From: Bdellovibrio sp. ZAP7
GTDB lineage: Bacteria; Bdellovibrionota; FAC87; UBA2466
Reading direction: 5' to 3'
Length of the DNA: 64,000 nucleotides
Assembly (NCBI GenBank): GCA_945878405.1
Contig: CAMCTJ010000003.1
Location: 62,001 to 126,000, forward strand
In this document: positions 55,487 to 64,000 of the stretch, one piece after another
How positions within the stretch are numbered: the stretch's first letter is position 1
Layout: each line of letters begins with the position of its first letter
Made by a program: the position numbers and the translations under genes
The notes under the pieces: generated by a model
The model's input: the letters and a program-made list of their open reading frames with translations, nothing else
Told to the model about the DNA's origin: nothing
Database searches by the model: none

Positions 55487-56392
55487 TCAAATTCCCCTTA
55501 CTGAGATGATAAATCGGGTGAGCTTCCGTGTGGTCTTAAATCCAGAGCTCTCAAACAACCTGATGGCTGCTTGATCGGAATCCTTTACTTCTGCTTGTAA
55601 CTTTTTAAATCCAGATGGTTTTAAGAGCCGAGTCGCTTCTCCCAAGCAGGCCTTTCCCAATCCCTTGCCTTTAAAATCGGGATGTCTCGCCATAAAAAGA
55701 AGCTGGCCAGTTTGGTTATCCAAAGCCACCCACACGAATGCGATCGCGCGCCCGTTTTGAAAAAGCAGTCTCGGCTTGATTGGTAAGTAGAGGGCTAGCT
55801 TTTCGAACTGCTCAAAGGGCACTAATCCGCCCGCCTCAGGCGATGGAAAGTTAATTTTTAAAAGATCATAGCAAGTTCGAACGGTCTCCGGAGTGGTGTC
55901 CTGCCAAATCCAATCGTTAGGGATAGAGCTTAGGAGCTGGGGATTTTGATGACTTGTCTCAAAGGTCAGAGTTGTGGGGCCGGGTTGGAAGCCCCTTCCA
56001 GCCAAATCTCCCGGGCCGACTTTTAATCCAAGGGAGCTGACCAACTCAATTTGTTCTAAATTTTCAGAAGCCGCCTTTTTTTTGGCTGCGGGTAAAACCG
56101 CGTCTAGGAAGAGCGAGGCTGAAAAGTCCCAGCGATAGCCTACAATGGCAATTTCCAGGGTCCTTGGTTTGCTTTGAGACTTGTCCAGCAAAAGCGCCAC
56201 TGCTCCTCTTTGAGCTCCTTGCCAGAGGTCTACAACGCAGTCAGGTCCCGAAGTCAGATCTCGGACAAAGGAATCAAAATGTTCGGGGCCATAGGGAAGA
56301 CGCGGGAACTGAGTGATAAACTTTCTAAGGCCATCCGATGAGCTCGGTAAAAAGGGCTTTAAAACAATGGACTGTGTTCCTTGAGCTGACAT
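55487..56392 (-). CDS. GNAT-family N-acetyltransferase, two-domain
   Basis: 301 residues. The C-terminal GNAT domain has the acetyl-CoA-binding segment ARHPDFKGKGLGKACLGEATR (motif A, R/Q-x-x-G-x-G/A pattern KGKGLG) and the final AIRLFESSGFKTTRKL. The N-terminal half looks like a degenerate second GNAT repeat (VALLLDKSQSKPRTLEIAIVG), giving a layout like mycothiol synthase-type enzymes. Substrate unknown. Monocistronic, divergent from the helicase gene. Confidence 0.85.
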   Translation of the reverse strand: MSAQGTQSIVLKPFLPSSSDGLRKFITQFPRLPYGPEHFDSFVRDLTSGPDCVVDLWQGAQRGAVALLLDKSQSKPRTLEIAIVGYRWDFSASLFLDAVLPAAKKKAASENLEQIELVSSLGLKVGPGDLAGRGFQPGPTTLTFETSHQNPQLLSSIPNDWIWQDTTPETVRTCYDLLKINFPSPEAGGLVPFEQFEKLALYLPIKPRLLFQNGRAIAFVWVALDNQTGQLLFMARHPDFKGKGLGKACLGEATRLLKPSGFKKLQAEVKDSDQAAIRLFESSGFKTTRKLTRFIISVRGI

Positions 56393-56457
56393 GATTTCAA
56401 AAATATTACCCTAAGCCCCCCGAAGGGTCGACATTCAGATTTCCCTGAGATATTTCA

Positions 56458-58734
56458 GTGTCCTTGGAATACTTAAGCACACTCAATCAGGCCCAAAAAG
56501 AGGCTGTCATACATCCCGAAGGACCTATTTTGATCCTGGCCGGGGCAGGCTCTGGAAAAACACGGGTGTTAACCCACCGAATTTGCCATTTGATTTTTGA
56601 ACATCGAGTCGATCCACGCCAAATTCTCGCTGTTACCTTTACTAATAAAGCAGCCGCGGAAATGAGACATCGGGTGTGTGGGTTGTTGGAAAGGCTTGTG
56701 GGTTTTCCGGTTGATGAAAGAGATTTGTGGATCAGTACTTTTCATTCTGCCTGTGTCCGTATCTTAAGGTCCGAAATCCACCATCTCGGTTATAGTCCCT
56801 CATTTACGATTTACGATGATTCAGACCAGCTTTCTGTAATCAAAGCTGTGATGAAAGAACTCAACATCAGTGATTCAAGCTTTTCTCCGAAATCCATTCA
56901 GGCAAAGATCAATAAATCCAAAAATGACGGTGCTGACTTTGATGAGTATGAATCCTCCCTGGGGGGACCCTTCGAAGACGCGTTCGTAAGAGTTTTTGAG
57001 CGATATGCGGGTGTCTTGAAAGCTTCTTCGGCCGTGGATTTTGGCGATATCATTTTGCTCGCGGTTAAGCTGTTTCGTCGCTTTCCGGCAATTCTCAAAG
57101 CTTACCAGAATCGCTTTCAATATATTCTCATCGATGAGTATCAGGACACGAACAAATGCCAATACCTTCTGGTTAAATTATTAGCCGGAGAAAAAGCTAA
57201 TGTGTGTGCCGTTGGCGACGAAGACCAATCGATTTATCGATGGCGTGGAGCAGACATTCAAAATATCCTGAATTTTGAAAAAGATTTTCCAAACGCACGA
57301 ATTTATAAGCTAGAACAGAACTACCGATCGACCAAAAATATCATTGAAGCCGCTAGCCACGTCATTGCGCAAAATACCGAGAGAAGAGATAAGAGCCTTT
57401 GGACTGATAATACCGAAGGTGAAAAAATTAGAATTCTTGAGGCTTATGATGAACATGACGAAGCTCACAAGGTTACTTCTGAAATTGCTAATCAAGTAAT
57501 AAATGGCGAAAGCCTAAATCAAATAGCTGTTTTTTACCGTACCAATGCCCAGTCGCGGGTCTTGGAAGATATTTTGCGTGCTAAGGGAATGAATTACCAG
57601 ATCTACGGAGGGCTCAAGTTCTACGAACGTCTCGAAGTAAAAGATATGATGGCCTATCTAAAGCTCATCGCAAATCCAAATGACGACGTGAGCTTTCGCA
57701 GAATCATCAACGTACCCACTCGGGGTATCGGTGCGGTATCGCTAGAAAAATTTACTCAAGTAGCTTTAGACGAGGGGAAATCCCTTTATCCGCTTCTGGA
57801 AGCCAGCTTTGGCCTGAGCCCCACCGTCCATTTGGACTTAGGGAGATCTCAAAAACAGTTTAAAAAGTTTTTTGAGCTTATGGAGCGCCTTCGTGCTGAA
57901 AAAACAAAGCTATTACCGTCAGATTTATACTCAATGGTTCTCGAAGAAACTGGGTATCGAGACAGCCTCATAAAAGAACAAACGGTAGAGGCACAAAGTC
58001 GTTTAGAGAACTTAGCCGAGCTTCGGCAAAGTATCGTTGAGTTTGAGCTGCGTTGGGGAGCACAAAATCCGGACAAGCCGATAACGCTTGAAGGATTTCT
58101 TGAAGAGATAGCCTTAGTTTCTGACATTGATCGATTTGATCCGAATGCCCCGGCAGTGAAGATGATGACCATCCACATGGCAAAGGGGTTGGAGTTCGAT
58201 GTCGTTTTTGTCGTTGGATTGGAAGAGGAGCTCTTTCCAAACGTGAGGCCTTGGGAAGCTGAGGATCCCTCAGACGTAGAAGAAGAGCGAAGACTTTTTT
58301 ATGTGGGAATGACTCGAGCAAGAAAAAAGCTTCATTTGCTTTTTGCAAAAAACAGGACCGTTTTTGGAAATAGTAACTTTCGAGTGATGAGTCGGTTTAT
58401 CGAAGAGATCCCTTCCCAGTATTACGACTTTGAAAAAGCAGATTACTTTGCACGAAGACGGCAATTTCTCGAAAGACCAGGGATTCCCCCTCGTCGAATG
58501 TCATTTGATGAGGAAAGTGATTTTAATCAGATAAATCAGGATTTAGATTCGGACTTTTGCCAAAACGAATACGACGACTCATCGTTTGATGGGCCGCAAA
58601 AAGGAAGCTCCGTTGAACACCCTGTTTTTGGAAAGGGTGTTGTTAGGCAGACGCTCGGAAAAGACAAGATCATGGTTGAGTTTCCCGGACATGGTCTAAA
58701 AAAAATCTCCTTAAAATTTACGCAGCTGAAGTAG
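56458..58734 (+). CDS. UvrD/PcrA-type DNA helicase
   Basis: 758 residues, superfamily 1A helicase acting in repair and at stalled forks. Motifs in order: LNQAQKEAV (Q motif), AGAGSGKTRVL (I), TFTNKAAAEM (Ia), LIDEYQDTN (II), VGDEDQSIYRWRGAD (III), KLEQNYRST (IV), TIHMAKGLEFDVVFVVGLEEELFP (split as IHMAKGLEFDVVF) (V), EERRLFYVGMTRA (VI). The C-terminal tail VEHPVFGKGVV is the PcrA/UvrD Tudor-like element. GTG start at 56458. Its 3' end overlaps the convergent gene by 17 bp. Confidence 0.95.
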   Translation: MSLEYLSTLNQAQKEAVIHPEGPILILAGAGSGKTRVLTHRICHLIFEHRVDPRQILAVTFTNKAAAEMRHRVCGLLERLVGFPVDERDLWISTFHSACVRILRSEIHHLGYSPSFTIYDDSDQLSVIKAVMKELNISDSSFSPKSIQAKINKSKNDGADFDEYESSLGGPFEDAFVRVFERYAGVLKASSAVDFGDIILLAVKLFRRFPAILKAYQNRFQYILIDEYQDTNKCQYLLVKLLAGEKANVCAVGDEDQSIYRWRGADIQNILNFEKDFPNARIYKLEQNYRSTKNIIEAASHVIAQNTERRDKSLWTDNTEGEKIRILEAYDEHDEAHKVTSEIANQVINGESLNQIAVFYRTNAQSRVLEDILRAKGMNYQIYGGLKFYERLEVKDMMAYLKLIANPNDDVSFRRIINVPTRGIGAVSLEKFTQVALDEGKSLYPLLEASFGLSPTVHLDLGRSQKQFKKFFELMERLRAEKTKLLPSDLYSMVLEETGYRDSLIKEQTVEAQSRLENLAELRQSIVEFELRWGAQNPDKPITLEGFLEEIALVSDIDRFDPNAPAVKMMTIHMAKGLEFDVVFVVGLEEELFPNVRPWEAEDPSDVEEERRLFYVGMTRARKKLHLLFAKNRTVFGNSNFRVMSRFIEEIPSQYYDFEKADYFARRRQFLERPGIPPRRMSFDEESDFNQINQDLDSDFCQNEYDDSSFDGPQKGSSVEHPVFGKGVVRQTLGKDKIMVEFPGHGLKKISLKFTQLK

Positions 58735-59725
58735 AAAAAACCGTAATTCCAATGCCCTCCCAGGCTTTGTCAGCGGAAAACTCTTGGACCGGTTTAAGCC
58801 AATTGAGGCGCTGAATGAACTTCCACGGCAATTCAATTTGCGCTACTGCGACCTTAAATGATCGGTGGGAAGAAAACTGTTTTAACTGTCGAAAAACTTG
58901 GCGGAGAGTGTCTCCGACAAAAGGGTTGAAGAAATAATAATAGTCTGCGATTGGGAGCCCTCGTTTAGCAGCGTTCCTGCAAACAAAAGAAACATTCCTT
59001 AGCTTAAGGCCGCATCGAGTCTTTTCAGCCATTTCATGTCTCTCTCGCATGATCTCAATACCGGTGAATTGCACTTTGGGGTAGAGAAGGCCCAGGGTAA
59101 GGGGAATTCGCCCTACGCCGGATCCTAAATCGACTACCTTTGTTCCCGGTTTTAATTTGAGGGATTTTCCCCAACGACAAATTACTCGATAAGGAGTGTA
59201 AAGATCTTCTGGATCTAAATCCAAATAAAGAGCCTCCTCTTGATAGGTTTGTGGAAGTGTCGAGTTTTTAAGTCGATGTTGAACTTTTCTTTCAAATAGA
59301 CCCAACACACGATCAATACACTCGTCCGAGAAGAGGACCCCTTCCGTCAGTTTTAGGAAGGAGGGACTGTTAAACCATCTCAGACACCATTTACGTTTTT
59401 CGATCCAGCTGGATTTTTTCCCAAGCTGTTCTGCAATTCGAAGGCTTGCCGTTTCGATCAAAAAAAGAGTTTCGAGTTTTATAGAATCTGAGCGTTTTCC
59501 CTTTTTCCGGGGGGTGAGAGATCGGAGCTGTTGCAGAAGTTGGTTTTTCTGTGAACGGGTGAGGCTCTTTAGGAGTGCCCCCTTTTCAACCTTTTGAGCG
59601 AGTTTCCAAAGAAGAGGCAAAGTATCCGGCCATTTTTTTCGTGGGATTTTGGCCAACCAGGGCCCCGCATCCCAAGAGGGGGAACAGAGGGTTAGGAGCA
59701 ATTGATTAAAAGAGTTAGCTGACAT
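58718..59725 (-). CDS. Class I SAM-dependent methyltransferase-like protein
   Basis: 335 residues from ATG 59725, preceded by CGGAG. A basic, helical N-terminal part (about 1-180) precedes a Rossmann domain with TKVVDLGSGVGRIPLTLGLL (motif I), FTGIEIMRERHEMAEK (acidic end of strand 2) and ADYYYFFNPFVGDTLRQV (motif IV/post). NPF is a nucleophile-side motif of some RNA or DNA methyltransferases but also of others, so the substrate is not known. The upstream in-frame ATG at 59785 lies across the gatC start and is rejected. Confidence 0.75.
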   Translation of the reverse strand: MSANSFNQLLLTLCSPSWDAGPWLAKIPRKKWPDTLPLLWKLAQKVEKGALLKSLTRSQKNQLLQQLRSLTPRKKGKRSDSIKLETLFLIETASLRIAEQLGKKSSWIEKRKWCLRWFNSPSFLKLTEGVLFSDECIDRVLGLFERKVQHRLKNSTLPQTYQEEALYLDLDPEDLYTPYRVICRWGKSLKLKPGTKVVDLGSGVGRIPLTLGLLYPKVQFTGIEIMRERHEMAEKTRCGLKLRNVSFVCRNAAKRGLPIADYYYFFNPFVGDTLRQVFRQLKQFSSHRSFKVAVAQIELPWKFIQRLNWLKPVQEFSADKAWEGIGITVFSTSAA

Positions 59726-59783
59726 TATGCTCCGGAGTTTACCCCGTTTTCTTTCCTTCGAGAAGGAGGTATGGTGTCTTCCC

Positions 59784-60074
59784 ATGCTAACTAAAGAAGA
59801 AGTTTTAAAAATTGCCCGTCTCGCAAGGCTCGAACTTACGGACGATGAAGTATCGTTTTATCAAAACCGATTGGGCCGAGTTTTAGACTATATGACAGAA
59901 CTCAAAGGCATTGAAACGCGCGAGGGAACCGGTGTGCGCCATGTTCCCTTGGATTCAGAAAAGTTCAGAAACGATGAAGTTGTAACTTTTCCTGATAAAG
60001 AGGCCTTGCTTCAGAATGCCCCAGCTCTTGAAGAGGGAGGGTTTCTCCTTCCGGCTATTATGGAGACCGAATGA
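59784..60074 (+). CDS. gatC: Asp-tRNA(Asn)/Glu-tRNA(Gln) amidotransferase subunit C
   Basis: 96 residues from ATG 59784. Small subunit that stabilises GatA-GatB. Typical opening LTKEEVLKIARLARLELTDDE and LDYMTELKGIET; the C-terminus VPLDSEKFRNDEVV, LLQNAPALEEGGFLLPAIME is the conserved tail. AAGGAGG at 59763-59769 is 14 nt from the ATG, longer than usual. First of gatCAB, ATGA overlap with gatA. Confidence 0.96.
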   Translation: MLTKEEVLKIARLARLELTDDEVSFYQNRLGRVLDYMTELKGIETREGTGVRHVPLDSEKFRNDEVVTFPDKEALLQNAPALEEGGFLLPAIMETE

Positions 60075-61522
60075 GCAACTTAAACCAACTAGACATTCAG
60101 TCGCTTCTCGCTGGTTATGAGAAGAAACAATTCACTGTGAGTGAAGTTGCTGAGAGCTGTTTAAAAATCATTGGGGAAAAAAACGCCAAGTTGAATGCTT
60201 TATTGGAAATTTCTTCTGAGAAAGTAATGAAGAGAGCAAAGGAATTGGATGGTCAAGGTTCCAGCTCCGGAAAGCTTAAGCTATATGGAGTTCCCATTGC
60301 CATTAAGGACAATTTCTTAGTTAAGGGGTGGCAGTGTACAGCGGGGTCCAAAATTCTAGAGGGCTACCGATCTCCTTATACGGCGACCAGCGTGAAACGT
60401 TTAGAAGAAGCCGGAGCTCTTATTATAGGGAAGGCGAATTGCGATGAATTTGCAATGGGGTCATCGAATGAAAATAGTGCCTACGGCCCTTGTCGAAATC
60501 CCTGGGATTTGGAGAGAGTCCCTGGAGGTTCTAGCGGGGGATCCGCCGCAGCTGTGGCAGCCTCGATGTGCCCAGCCGCTTTAGGTACAGATACCGGGGG
60601 CTCAATTCGACAGCCCGCAAGTTTATGTGGCCTCGTGGGAGTTAAGCCTTCGTATGGTCGAGTAAGTCGATATGGCATTGTCTCCTACGCCAGCTCTTTG
60701 GATCAGGTCGGCCCTTTGAGTCAAACCGTTTGGGATTCCGCTCGGGTGTTAGAGGTTATGTCAGGGTTTGATCCCCATGATGCAACCACTTCTAAAATGG
60801 CTGTTCCTGATTTCACTCAAAGCTTGCGAGAGACCAGTCTTTCTCAGGTCACCCTTGGCATTGCTCCTGCTTGGCTCGAAGGAGTTGATAGCGATGTGAA
60901 GAAAGCTTTTGATGCTTCGATTGACGCCCTCAAAAAATCTGGCGCTAAAATTATTGAAGTAGATTTACCAAGAACCCGTTATTCCTTGTCGGTTTACTAT
61001 CTCATTGCCCCTTCAGAGGCGAGCAGTAACTTGGCTCGGTTTGATGGAGTACACTATGGGTTTCGTGCGAAAGACTTCACTGATAGCGAGACCCTCTATC
61101 GGCTATCCCGCGGGCAGGGATTTGGTAAAGAAGTAAAGCTTCGAATCATGTTAGGGACCTATGCGCTGAGCGCGGGTTACTATGATGCTTTCTATTTAAA
61201 AGCCACCCAGGTGAGACGGCTGATTCAACAAGATTTTGAGGATGCCCATAAGAAGTGTGATGCGGTTTTAGTACCGACTTCTCCCTCGACTGCGTTTAAG
61301 CTGGGAGAAAAATCTGACGATCCACTGAAAATGTATTTATCCGATATTTTTACGTTGCCGGTTAACTTAGCCGGTCTTCCAGGAATCTCTGTTCCTTGTG
61401 GACTAGATCAGCAGGGATTACCCATTGGGCTGCAAATGATTGGGCGGCCATTTGATGAAGCGAAGCTTCTACAAATTGCAAAGTCCCATGAACAAATTCA
61501 CGGAGTGCTAAAACGGCCATGA
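60071..61522 (+). CDS. gatA: Asp-tRNA(Asn)/Glu-tRNA(Gln) amidotransferase subunit A
   Basis: 483 residues, amidase that frees ammonia from glutamine for GatB. The amidase Ser-cisSer-Lys catalytic set is intact: Lys in VPIAIKDNF, and PGGSSGGSAAAVAA, with DTGGSIRQPASLCGLVGVKPSYGRVSRYG. Length is standard. It overlaps gatC and gatB by 4 bp each, so the trio is coupled. The presence of GatCAB implies indirect synthesis of Gln- and/or Asn-tRNA. Confidence 0.98.
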   Translation: MSNLNQLDIQSLLAGYEKKQFTVSEVAESCLKIIGEKNAKLNALLEISSEKVMKRAKELDGQGSSSGKLKLYGVPIAIKDNFLVKGWQCTAGSKILEGYRSPYTATSVKRLEEAGALIIGKANCDEFAMGSSNENSAYGPCRNPWDLERVPGGSSGGSAAAVAASMCPAALGTDTGGSIRQPASLCGLVGVKPSYGRVSRYGIVSYASSLDQVGPLSQTVWDSARVLEVMSGFDPHDATTSKMAVPDFTQSLRETSLSQVTLGIAPAWLEGVDSDVKKAFDASIDALKKSGAKIIEVDLPRTRYSLSVYYLIAPSEASSNLARFDGVHYGFRAKDFTDSETLYRLSRGQGFGKEVKLRIMLGTYALSAGYYDAFYLKATQVRRLIQQDFEDAHKKCDAVLVPTSPSTAFKLGEKSDDPLKMYLSDIFTLPVNLAGLPGISVPCGLDQQGLPIGLQMIGRPFDEAKLLQIAKSHEQIHGVLKRP

Positions 61523-62958
61523 GTGATCTTCGAGAAAAATATGAAGCAGTAATCGGCTTAGAAGTGCATGCACAGCTTCTTACCAAGAGTAAAATGTTTT
61601 GCGCTTGCGCCAATCAATATGGAGCAGAGATTAACACCAATATTTGTCCTGTTTGTACGGGACAACCAGGTGCTCTTCCCACGGTGAATCAACGAGCCGT
61701 TGAATTGGGAATTCGTGCAGCTATCGCTCTCGATTGCCAAATTCGTAGCGAAAGTATTTTTGCGAGAAAAAATTATTTCTATCCCGATTTGCCAAAGGGT
61801 TATCAAATTAGTCAGTACGAAAAACCCTATTGCGAGCACGGAAAGATCACTGTTCGCTTGAAGAGCGGTGAAGAAAAAACATTTGGAATTACTCGAATCC
61901 ACTTTGAAGAAGATGCCGGAAAGAATGTTCACGCATCTCACGGCACAGTCGTGAATTTGAACAGAGCTGGTGTTCCGCTCATTGAGATAGTTAGTGAGCC
62001 TGATATGAGAAACTCCCACGAGGCAGGCCAATATTTACGGGCGCTACACAGTATTCTTCGCTATGGAGATATTTGCGACGGAAATATGGAGCAGGGGAAT
62101 TTTCGTTGTGACGCTAATATTTCTGTTAGAAAACGCGGCGAGACTAAATTTGGAACAAAGGTTGAGCTTAAGAACATCAATTCTTTTCGATTTGTTGAAA
62201 AAGCAATCGACTACGAAATTGATCGGCAAATCGACATGGTCGAAAAAAATGAGCCGATTAGACAACAAACGAGAACCTGGAACTCAGCAAAAAACATTAC
62301 TGAGTTGATGAGAGAGAAGGAAAGCGCTCACGATTATCGTTATTTTCCAGAGCCTGACCTTTCGCCCCTCGTGATTTCTAGCGCTTGGCTTGAAGATATC
62401 AAAAAAGTGATGCCAGAAATGCCAGTTCAAGTCCGGGAAAGATTCCAAAAAGAATATGGGTTGTCAGATTATGATGCTGGAGTGCTCACTGCTTCAAAAG
62501 ACTTGGCTCTGTACTACCAAGAAGCGGTTAAGGTTTCCAACAATTCGAAAGCATCCGCAAATTGGGTCGCCAATGAGCTTCTAGGTCGATTGAACGCAGC
62601 CGGAAAAGAAATTGATCAATCTCCAGTTAAATCTGACCAGCTGGGGGATCTGATTATCCGGATTGATAAATCTGAGATCAGCGGAAAGATTGCAAAGACA
62701 GTCTTTGAAGAAATGTTTGCGACTGGTAGAAATCCCGGCGACATCATCAAAGAAAAGGGACTGGTCCAGATAAGCGATACGGGTGCTATCGAAGCGGCTA
62801 TTGATAAAGTGATTGCTGCAAACCCTACTCAAGTTGCTGACTATAAGGCGGGAAAAGTAAAACTGCTCGCCTTCTTTGTCGGACAAGTCATGAAAGAGAC
62901 CAAGGGACAAGCCAATCCGGGCATGGTCAACGAGCTGGTCAAGAAGAAGCTGGATTAG
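61519..62958 (+). CDS. gatB: Asp-tRNA(Asn)/Glu-tRNA(Gln) amidotransferase subunit B
   Basis: 479 residues. Kinase/transamidase subunit that activates the mischarged aminoacyl-tRNA. Signatures: YEAVIGLEVHAQLLTKSKMFC, zinc-binding cysteines in FCACANQ and CPVCTGQPGALPT, KNYFYPDLPKGYQISQY, HFEEDAGKNVH and VELKNINSFRFVEKAIDYE; C-terminal YqeY-like tail. Ends 20 bp inside the convergent BtuF-like gene. Confidence 0.98.
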   Translation: MSDLREKYEAVIGLEVHAQLLTKSKMFCACANQYGAEINTNICPVCTGQPGALPTVNQRAVELGIRAAIALDCQIRSESIFARKNYFYPDLPKGYQISQYEKPYCEHGKITVRLKSGEEKTFGITRIHFEEDAGKNVHASHGTVVNLNRAGVPLIEIVSEPDMRNSHEAGQYLRALHSILRYGDICDGNMEQGNFRCDANISVRKRGETKFGTKVELKNINSFRFVEKAIDYEIDRQIDMVEKNEPIRQQTRTWNSAKNITELMREKESAHDYRYFPEPDLSPLVISSAWLEDIKKVMPEMPVQVRERFQKEYGLSDYDAGVLTASKDLALYYQEAVKVSNNSKASANWVANELLGRLNAAGKEIDQSPVKSDQLGDLIIRIDKSEISGKIAKTVFEEMFATGRNPGDIIKEKGLVQISDTGAIEAAIDKVIAANPTQVADYKAGKVKLLAFFVGQVMKETKGQANPGMVNELVKKKLD

Positions 62959-63880
62959 TCACAAAAGTAAGGCCGTACCTTTTGGTGGGGAATTTTTCGG
63001 GCCAGATGGCGGCGCCAAGAATTTCTAAAGAGTCGGCGATTCGAGGACCGGGTCGATTAAAATACTGATTTCCATCGCATACGATGACCGGAGATGATTT
63101 AAAAGCGGGCCAGGCTTCTAACTTCTCTCTGACCTGAGGAAGTTTCATCTCTTCCAAAGTTCTTTCAATCGACCAACCACAGGGAAAGATTAAAATCTTA
63201 TCTGGTTTTTGATCATATAACTCTTCCCAGGAAACCTTTTTGAAGGGCTTAGGTCCATCCACCAGAAGAGGATCAGCTCCTGCAAGAGTAATCAATTCTG
63301 GAATCCAACTCCCAGCGATAATCGGGGGATCTAACCATTCGAGCGCCAAAACTTTCGGGCGAGATTTCAGGTGAGTACCTGCTTTGGCATTCACTTGATT
63401 TAATCGAATCCAAAAACGGGTAACTAGGTCTTCCGCTTCCTTGTCCCGTCCAGTTACCGCACCCACTTTTCTAAAGTCTGCACAGAGATCATCCAATGCA
63501 AAAGCTGACAGAGAACAAACCACCGTATTTTTTTTTGTGAGAGATCGAACGGAATCTTCCAAATCCTTTGGTGAAACGGCGCAAACTTCACACTGATGTT
63601 GTGTCAAAATAACATCCGGTTTTAATTCCTCTAAAAGATCTGTCTTAACTCGGTAAATACTCAAGCCCTTTTCGACCATTTCTCTAACGGAACTGTCTAT
63701 GGAGGCCGAAGACAGCGTGGGATTGATTTTTATCTCTGAAACCACAGGAAGCGAACGAATAGAAGCTGGATAGTCGCATTCATGTGATATTCCGACCAAA
63801 TTACGTTCTAAACCCAGTTCGCAGGCTATTTCTGTGGCACTTGAGAGAAGAGAAACGATGCGAAGGTTCGATGGAGTCAT
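62939..63880 (-). CDS. BtuF-like metal/cobalamin-binding protein without signal peptide
   Basis: 313 residues from ATG 63880. Two-lobed periplasmic-binding fold of the BtuF/FepB (COG0614) type: RIVSLLSSATEIACELG, LVGISHECDYPASI, PDVILTQHQCEVCAV and LEWLDPPIIAGSWIPELI; the helical backbone between lobes is followed by PDKILIFPCGW. No N-terminal signal peptide is seen in any start, so it may be cytosolic, as for several cobalamin-binding relatives. The Cys pair in QCEVCAV is unusual. The in-frame ATG at 63916 adds 12 residues and no signal either. Confidence 0.8.
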   Translation of the reverse strand: MTPSNLRIVSLLSSATEIACELGLERNLVGISHECDYPASIRSLPVVSEIKINPTLSSASIDSSVREMVEKGLSIYRVKTDLLEELKPDVILTQHQCEVCAVSPKDLEDSVRSLTKKNTVVCSLSAFALDDLCADFRKVGAVTGRDKEAEDLVTRFWIRLNQVNAKAGTHLKSRPKVLALEWLDPPIIAGSWIPELITLAGADPLLVDGPKPFKKVSWEELYDQKPDKILIFPCGWSIERTLEEMKLPQVREKLEAWPAFKSSPVIVCDGNQYFNRPGPRIADSLEILGAAIWPEKFPTKRYGLTFVTNPASS

Positions 63881-63939
63881 AAGTCCACTGTTACTGAACG
63901 GGACTTGAAACGGCAAGTTCTCTGGGTTAAAACACGCCC

Positions 63940-64000
63940 ATGTTTACACCCGAAAAAATCAAACTTATTGTCGAAGAAAGAATGCCGGGAAGTCGAGTTC
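63940..64000 (+). CDS. BolA-family protein, 5' part (runs off the window)
   Basis: The first 20 residues, MFTPEKIKLIVEERMPGSRV, match the N-terminal helix and the start of the first strand of BolA/IbaG proteins, which pair with monothiol glutaredoxins in Fe-S cluster handling. Only this part is visible, so the call is tentative. Confidence 0.55.
   Translation, partial: MFTPEKIKLIVEERMPGSRV

Noticed and set aside
59771-59794. Seven-codon leader peptide before gatC
   Set aside because: Its ATG is 1 nt from AAGGAGG, too close for use, and it overlaps gatC in another frame.

Overview
The window is a gene-dense, single-chromosome-type stretch of a Gram-negative bacterium. The Gram-negative character follows from an outer-membrane lipoprotein carrier (lolA), an LptF/LptG-type permease gene, two predicted outer-membrane beta-barrels and a lipoprotein. 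The overall content (RNase J together with Rho, many secreted serine proteases, HD-GYP signalling, a Gld-like ABC system, GatCAB, frequent CGA arginine codons) fits a deltaproteobacterial or Bdellovibrionota-like lineage. That placement is an inference from gene content, not a proof. There is no IS element, prophage, CRISPR array or rRNA operon in the window.

Layout. 1-7.3 kb: 3' end of serS, a HEAT-like exported protein, a subtilisin-like protease, then nadK, a TldE/PmbA-like gene, a PP2C phosphatase and a LytM endopeptidase on the plus strand. 7.4-15.3 kb: a large exported amidoligase-like protein, a second subtilisin-like protease, a three-gene GldA/GldF/GldG-like ABC export system and tsaB. 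15.3-18.7 kb: a strongly structured, unidentified RNA or element, then a coupled cluster of ferredoxin, PP2C, Rieske protein and trans-sulfuration enzyme, followed by an exported cyclophilin. 18.7-29 kb: an RRM protein, an RMD1/DUF155 protein, beta-barrels, rarA, an lptF-like gene broken by a single in-frame TGA, and the minus-strand run ftsK-lolA-yajQ-rimO. 29-39.4 kb: cspA, rho, an exported methyltransferase-like protein, tandem lspA genes, and the proteostasis block tig-clpP-clpX-lon. 39.4-48.3 kb: metK, a LysM protein, rnj, an HD-GYP phosphodiesterase, a Gly-rich/collagen-like lipoprotein, a DegT-type aminotransferase, a DUF1275 protein and tRNA-Ala. 48.4-55.3 kb: an exosortase-like enzyme converging on a Cys-rich protein with a C-terminal sorting-type tail, tRNA-Val, and an apparent operon proC-gltA-top6B-top6A. 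55.4-64 kb: a GNAT enzyme, a UvrD/PcrA helicase, a methyltransferase-like gene, gatCAB, a BtuF-like protein and the start of a bolA-like gene.

Most of the content is housekeeping. Four things stand out. First, an exosortase/archaeosortase-like membrane protein (Cys207, Arg254, His285) lies tail to tail with one Cys-rich protein ending in a hydrophobic-plus-basic tail; this looks like a dedicated enzyme-substrate pair. Second, a complete DNA topoisomerase VI (both subunits, with catalytic motifs intact) sits behind citrate synthase in a bacterium. Third, a near-100-nt element closed by a long GC-rich stem lies at about 15.33-15.43 kb and matches no RNA family I recognise. Fourth, several genes have a -10-like hexamer only 6-9 nt before the start codon and no convincing ribosome binding site, suggesting leaderless mRNAs.

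Start codons were chosen from domain boundaries, signal peptides, ribosome binding sites and spacing to neighbours. Where an upstream in-frame extension exists, the reason for rejecting it is given.
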